19,238 nucleotides of DNA from assembly GCA_049601975.1 (NCBI GenBank), contig JBMYRC010000073.1, forward strand, positions 1 to 19,238. Direction: 5' to 3'. The DNA is from UBA6544 sp049601975. GTDB taxonomy: Bacteria; Pseudomonadota; Alphaproteobacteria; UBA8366. Both the position numbers and the translations under genes were made by a program. Below are positions 15,737 to 19,238 of this stretch, in pieces. Numbering within the stretch: the first letter of the stretch is position 1; each line of letters begins with the position of its first letter. The notes under the pieces were generated by a model. It saw only the letters and a program-made list of their open reading frames with translations. It made no database searches and was not told where the DNA came from.

Positions 15737-17467
15737 TTAGCGCACCGCCCTTAACCTATCCTCCCAGGCCTCTGGCACTACGATCTCCCGCGCCACGGAG
15801 TATCCGAGAATGCCGTTATGAGCGAAGGTGATGGCGTTGGTGCGAAGCGTGTCTCCGCTGACCGCGACCATAAAATCATCCGGGCGGAAGGTGATCGGCA
15901 CCATGCGGTTGGGGTCGTCACTCTCGGCGAATTCCCTCGGAGCGCGGCGTAGGTTTACCTGATCCTTAAGGTTCCGGATCGGGTGGTCGGTCCACTCGCC
16001 AAGGTACCGTTCGAACTCCCAAGCGGGTATGCGGCAATGATCGTAGAGATACTGTTTCACCCGCTCCTTCGTCCATCCATCCTTCGCCAAGGTCTTCGCC
16101 AGGATCGGGCTCAACACCAGCAGCGGGCGCAAGGTGCCGGGCGACGTGCCGATGGTGAAGACTAATTGCCAAGTGTTCTGCTTTAGCACCGCGTCGGCGA
16201 GGAATGGCATCATCTTCTCGCCAGTATTACCGGTTGCTGATGCGATTAAGTTGCTGCCGGTATAGCGCGCAATGCTCACTGCGCTCTTGCCCTTAGCGAT
16301 GCCGAGTTCTTCCGCAGTCGTTGGCCAGCCGATCTCGTCCAGGACCTCCTCGTTCTCCGCCATCACGACACGCCAGGTGTTGCCGAAGGTGCATTTGTCA
16401 TTCTTATGCAGCAGGAAACCGGCAAGATTTCGCAGGGCCAGCCGCCAGAATCGCCCGACCGAGGTGTTCGGTTGGAAACCGTCGCGGAGTACGCCTTGCT
16501 CGTCGTTGAAACGCAGTTGGTTCGCGACGGGACCATTGATGGTGATCAGAGTCTCGCCGCCCGGTGTGTTGCCGGAATGCTCAACCCCATAATCTGGATC
16601 GCCCATGGCTTCAATCAGAGCGATCAGCACGGGCATGTATTCGGGGCGACAGCCCGCCATCACACCGTTGACCGCGACCGACCATATGGTGGCGGCACGG
16701 CTATCGGGTAAGAGGATCGCCAACACTTCGTCGGGGTCGCGGTCGGTGAACGCGAGGAAGGCTTGGACGCGTTCTGCGGTTGGCGGGATGATCGGCAACC
16801 CATCGCTCCATTCGTTCTCTACGAACAGGCGATTGATCTCGTCGATGGTGCCGGAAAAGACGATCTCGTGTGGTTCCGGGTCTTCGACCGTAGGGACCTC
16901 GTCCGGCATCTCCGTCAAATTGCGCACCACATCGTCGACGGTAACGCCAAGGACATTCTCGTTGAGCTCGTCCGTGCTCTGTGTGCCCACATGGCCTGGC
17001 ACTAGGGCGACCGGCAGGTTCGGCAGGCCGAGCCCGACGCTGGTCGTACCCGCTTGTCCGATGAAACCCTCACAGACGAGGGAAGAGGAAGGAACTCCGG
17101 CTTTCTCGGCAGCTGCGCTTGCCCGCAACACGGCGGGCGTACAGCTGCCTCAACAACCCATGCCGGAAATGACGGCGTCGACTCCCATCGACTTCATCGT
17201 CTCCGGCAGGTCGGCGAGAATTTGCCGCTCGTCCGCTCCGTGGGTCGAGCCGAAATCCTTCCAGCTCACGAATTTGACCGTGGGGTAGCGTTCCTTCAGT
17301 CCTTGTTCGAGGAGGTCAAAGACCTCGTCGCCGCGAAAGAGAAAGTCCCACAATTGTGCGACCGTCTTGCCCTCCAGCGTATCGAGCCGAGGTGCGACCG
17401 GCGCTATTTCCATCTGCCGGGCTGCGCGCGGCCAAACCACATCGTGAATTTCTGAGTTTCTGAGCAT
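15737..17467 (-). CDS. UGSC-family selenoprotein with C-terminal DGLPIIPPT/VMAGC domain (UGA decoded as Sec)
   Basis: Two ORFs (17467-17150 and 17149-15737) lie in one frame, split only by TGA at 17152-17150. Read as selenocysteine they give 576 residues with GMGC-U106-GSC, flanked by Cys105 and Cys109: the signature of the UGSC group of putative selenoproteins. A SECIS-like hairpin follows the TGA directly. Residues 1-190 form the UGSC domain (FVSWKDFGSTHGADER, then CUGSC, then SLVCEGFIGQAG). Residues about 200-576 are a second domain with WSDGLPIIPPT (222-230 for the last nine), NGVMAGC (Cys273), HSGNTPGGETLITINGPV and ENEE. This second domain is widespread but of unknown function. The reaction is unknown; C-U and UxxC pairs suggest thiol/selenol redox chemistry. 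No signal peptide is seen. The ATG at 17467 has GGAGG 10 bases upstream. The gene is divergent from an amidohydrolase and ends at a 33-bp inverted repeat. Without Sec insertion a 105-residue truncated product would result. Confidence 0.88.
17108..17149 (-). promoter_or_regulatory. Bacterial SECIS element (bSECIS) immediately after the UGA codon
   Basis: In the mRNA the eight bases directly after UGA, GGCAGCUG (17149-17142), pair perfectly with CAGCUGCC (17115-17108). Inside is a second perfect stem, GCCCGC (17138-17133) with GCGGGC (17126-17121), closing a 6-base loop CGUGUU (17132-17127). The asymmetric internal loop is UAC / AAGCG. The apical loop starts 17 bases after UGA and has G as its second base followed by U. 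This fits the published bSECIS description: short G-containing loop, upper stem of several base pairs and UGA-to-loop distance of roughly 16-37. The hairpin would bind SelB with Sec-tRNA. It lies wholly inside the coding region. Confidence 0.85.
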
Positions 17468-17477
17468 GTCTCGTTAT

Positions 17478-17482
17478 CCTCC
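17478..17482 (-). promoter_or_regulatory. Ribosome-binding site of the UGSC selenoprotein gene
   Basis: GGAGG on the minus strand lies 10 bases before the ATG at 17467. It is one of the strongest Shine-Dalgarno matches in the window. It supports translation starting upstream of the in-frame UGA, not at the GTG at 17131, which sits within the SECIS-like hairpin loop. Confidence 0.75.
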
Positions 17483-17488
17483 AACCGT

Positions 17489-17556
17489 CATTCCCGCAAA
17501 GGCGGAAATCTAGAATGCCTGCCCTATCGAACTGGATTCCCGTCTGCGCGGGAGTG
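17489..17556. repeat. Imperfect inverted repeat, dispersed palindromic type
   Basis: Arms 17489-17513 (CATTCCCGCAAAGGCGG...) and 17532-17556 (CTGGATTCCCGTCTGCGCGG...) are reverse complements at about 19 of 25 positions, separated by 18 bases. Each arm also contains a small hairpin. This ATTCCCGC...GGAATC type repeat is common between genes in Rhodospirillales-like genomes. It lies 22 bases upstream of the selenoprotein start codon, between that gene and the divergent amidohydrolase, so it would be in the 5' leader of the selenoprotein mRNA if transcription starts beyond it. Confidence 0.75.
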
Positions 17557-17682
17557 CCAGTCGATCGGTGCGTTAATCTAGAAATTAAATTGGGTTGTTG
17601 GGACAGAGGTTCGAGGGGCTGGATTTGCGGAGTCGCCGAGTCGCATATCTCGATCTACCCTCATTCTAGGACACATTAGCCC

Positions 17683-17688
17683 GGAGGG
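17683..17688 (+). promoter_or_regulatory. Ribosome-binding site deciding the amidohydrolase start
   Basis: GGAGGG ends one base before the first ATG (17690) but lies 7 bases before the second ATG (17696). The spacing strongly favours initiation at 17696. Confidence 0.7.
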
Positions 17689-17695
17689 CATGGCG

Positions 17696-18823
17696 ATGAC
17701 ACGGACATACGAAACCGTCGACGCTGACGGTCATATTCTTGAGCCGCTCACCTTATGGGATGATTATATCGACCCCGCGTTCCGCGAACGCCGGCCGCAA
17801 TTCGTCGTCGATGAGAACGGCGCCGAACGCATTACCGTCGAGGGGAAGCTCTTGGGCAATCCGCGGGGGATCGGCAGTCTTGGCTCTATCGGTGTTCGCC
17901 AGGGCGACGTTCAGGTCAACACGCTGAAATACGCTGAGGGGCGTAAAGGCGGGTTCGACCCGCACACGCGGATCGTTGATATGGATGCGGACGGCATCGA
18001 CGCCGCGTTTCTCTATCCGAGCCTCGGCCTCTTTACCGGAGCCATCGAAGCCCCCGACCTATCCGCCGCATCGTGCCGCGCCTACAACCGGTGGCTGGTC
18101 GATTACTGCAATCCGTATCCCGACAGGCTTTTCGGTGTCGCGATGTTACCGATGCAAACCGTCGAGAACGCGATGGCGGAAATGCGCTACGCGCGGGAGA
18201 CGCTTGGGATGTGCGGCGGGTTTCTCCGCCCGAATCCGTATCATGGCAAAAAAATGCTGAGCGACCCGATGTACGCGCCGTTTTGGTCTCTCGCCGAGGA
18301 ACTCGATTTTTCCATCGGCTTCCACGAAGGGTCGACCAATGCCATGCCGACCGTCGGTGTTGATCGTTTCGAGGAAGATCGCGCGGCCCGGCATATGGTC
18401 TCCCACACCATGGAAATGATGCTCGCGGCCTTGAGCGTGATCTGGGGCGGGGTAGTGGATCGCCATCCGAAACTGCGCATCGCCTTTCTGGAATCAGGCG
18501 GCGGCTGGATTGCACCGTGGCTCGACCGGATGGATCGGCATTTCGACGACAAGGGCTTTAACGAATTCGCACCGTCGATGCGCCCGAGCGAACTGTTTGA
18601 GCGCAATTGCTGGATTTCCTTCGAGCCGGTAGAGAACAGTATTGGTGTGTTGGCCGACTATATCGGTCCCCACAAAATCATGTGGGCGACTGACTACCCG
18701 CATCAGGACGGCTTCTTTCCCGATGCGCCGCAGATGATGCGTGATCGGCTGGGAACGTTGTCCAAAGAAGCGATACATCAGGTGATGGCCGGCGGCGCGC
18801 TCGGTTTCTACGGTATGAACTGA
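17696..18823 (+). CDS. Amidohydrolase family 2 protein (metal-dependent hydrolase/decarboxylase, ACMSD-like fold)
   Basis: This protein of about 375 residues has the layout of the amidohydrolase-2 family, TIM-barrel metal enzymes that include ACMSD and related decarboxylases and hydrolases of aromatic or cyclic acids. Visible features are the N-terminal ETVDADGHILEP, DADGIDAAFLYPSLGLF, CRAYNRWLVDYCNPYPDR, the barrel histidine in IGFHEGS, FLESGGGWIAPWLDRMD, and the catalytic-Asp strand MWATDYPHQDG. The first strand reads DADGHILEP rather than a strict HxH, as in many members of this branch. The true substrate is unknown. The start at 17696 is chosen from ribosome-binding-site spacing. The gene is divergent from the selenoprotein gene across about 228 bases. 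No signal peptide or membrane span is seen. Confidence 0.92.
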   Translation: MTRTYETVDADGHILEPLTLWDDYIDPAFRERRPQFVVDENGAERITVEGKLLGNPRGIGSLGSIGVRQGDVQVNTLKYAEGRKGGFDPHTRIVDMDADGIDAAFLYPSLGLFTGAIEAPDLSAASCRAYNRWLVDYCNPYPDRLFGVAMLPMQTVENAMAEMRYARETLGMCGGFLRPNPYHGKKMLSDPMYAPFWSLAEELDFSIGFHEGSTNAMPTVGVDRFEEDRAARHMVSHTMEMMLAALSVIWGGVVDRHPKLRIAFLESGGGWIAPWLDRMDRHFDDKGFNEFAPSMRPSELFERNCWISFEPVENSIGVLADYIGPHKIMWATDYPHQDGFFPDAPQMMRDRLGTLSKEAIHQVMAGGALGFYGMN

Positions 18824-18969
18824 GCGGAAATATCGATCATTGGTCGGTCTCGGGCGTGGGATGCCGTAGCGTAGAATTCCAAATCCTCTACGCGGAATTC
18901 TCACGACCGTTTGGTACGATTTTCCCTTAAATTTTGTGTGCGAGACCATCAAAACTGAGGAGCGGAGAC

Positions 18970-19238
18970 ATTCACAATCTGAAATCCGATCCTGAGCTGT
19001 CACCTCGACCAGACCTGACTCTCCTAACTATTCCGGCCGCATTCGTTCTGTTGTGGAGCAGCGGGTTCATTGCCGCCAAAATAGGTCTTGGCCATGCGGA
19101 TACGCTGACTTTCCTTGGCTTAAGATACGGTGTCGTCACGTTATTGATGGGTGGCGTCTGGTTGGCCATGGGTTTGGGGGTCGGCGCTGGTGTGACTGCG
19201 TTGATCGTTTGCATGCAGCCGATTCTAACGGCTGCTGT
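18970..19238 (+). pseudogene. EamA/DMT-family transporter, 5' part, apparently damaged; runs off the window
   Basis: From about 19027 the frame translates as TIPAAFVLLWSSGFIAAKIG, then TLTFLGLRYGVVTLLM, GGVWLAMGLGVGAGV and ALIVCMQPILTAA. This matches the first half of EamA (drug/metabolite transporter) membrane exporters. Two things are odd. First, no ATG or GTG begins the frame: the open stretch starts after TAA at 18928, the only TTG (18934) lacks a ribosome-binding site, and GGAG at 18959-18962 is correctly placed for an ATT codon at 18970. Second, family members usually have about 30-40 residues between LRY...LL and YLGGVW, which are absent here, joining TLLM directly to GGVW without a frame break. 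The gene may be a decaying pseudogene, an ATT-initiated short variant or an assembly artefact. The 3' end is outside the window. Confidence 0.6.

Noticed and set aside
15737..17131. A separate 464-residue gene starting at GTG 17131, as an ORF caller would predict
   Set aside because: The GTG lies inside the hairpin apical loop, has no ribosome-binding site, and cuts through the conserved UGSC domain. The frame is shared with the upstream ORF.
18824..18930. Possible terminator between the amidohydrolase and transporter genes
   Set aside because: Short CGTAG/CTACG pairing and repeated GAATTC are present, but no stable stem with a T-tract; too weak to call.
18493..19003. Minus-strand open frame beyond the amidohydrolase gene
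   Set aside because: It overlaps the well-supported amidohydrolase gene on the other strand for most of its length and resembles no family.

Overview
The window looks like a chromosomal segment of an alphaproteobacterium, probably a Rhodospirillales-type lineage. The evidence is the gene order pyrB-pyrC-plsY-dprA-topA-rnr-(S41 protease)-(Nudix)-rpmG, all on the minus strand, moderately high GC, and RNase R, TopA and PyrC proteins of alphaproteobacterial type. No CRISPR array, rRNA, tRNA, prophage or insertion sequence is visible, and there is no gene-free stretch longer than about 300 bases.

Region 1 (1-12172, minus strand) is a tightly packed housekeeping cluster. In transcription order it carries pyrB, a dihydroorotase homologue that has lost both metal-binding histidines of its HxH motif, plsY, dprA (interrupted by an in-frame TAA before its winged-helix domain), topA, rnr, an S41 protease with a lipoprotein-like signal, a Nudix hydrolase and rpmG, ending in an intrinsic terminator. 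Several junctions overlap or are separated by only a few bases.

Region 2 (12173-15012, minus strand) holds ruvX, a ketopantoate-reductase-family protein and a class III (CaiB/BaiF) CoA-transferase. A stem-loop at the CoA-transferase stop codon separates this unit from pyrB.

Region 3 (15013-19238) is accessory in character. A plus-strand orphan gene of 159 residues converges, across a perfect 33-bp inverted repeat, on a large minus-strand gene. That gene reads as two ORFs separated by one in-frame UGA. Read through, it is a 576-residue protein with the motif GMGC-U-GSC, the signature of UGSC-type putative selenoproteins, fused to a second domain containing DGLPIIPPT and VMAGC. The UGA is followed immediately by a two-tier hairpin with the geometry of a bacterial SECIS element. 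This is the most interesting object in the window. Divergent from it is an amidohydrolase-2 family gene, followed by the start of an EamA/DMT-family transporter gene that appears damaged (ATT where a start codon is expected, and an internal in-frame gap) and runs off the window.

Overall, pyrimidine, phospholipid, DNA and RNA housekeeping functions occupy the left two thirds. The right third suggests a small catabolic or redox neighbourhood built around a selenoprotein of unknown reaction. If the UGA is decoded as selenocysteine, the host must carry selA, selB, selC and selD elsewhere.
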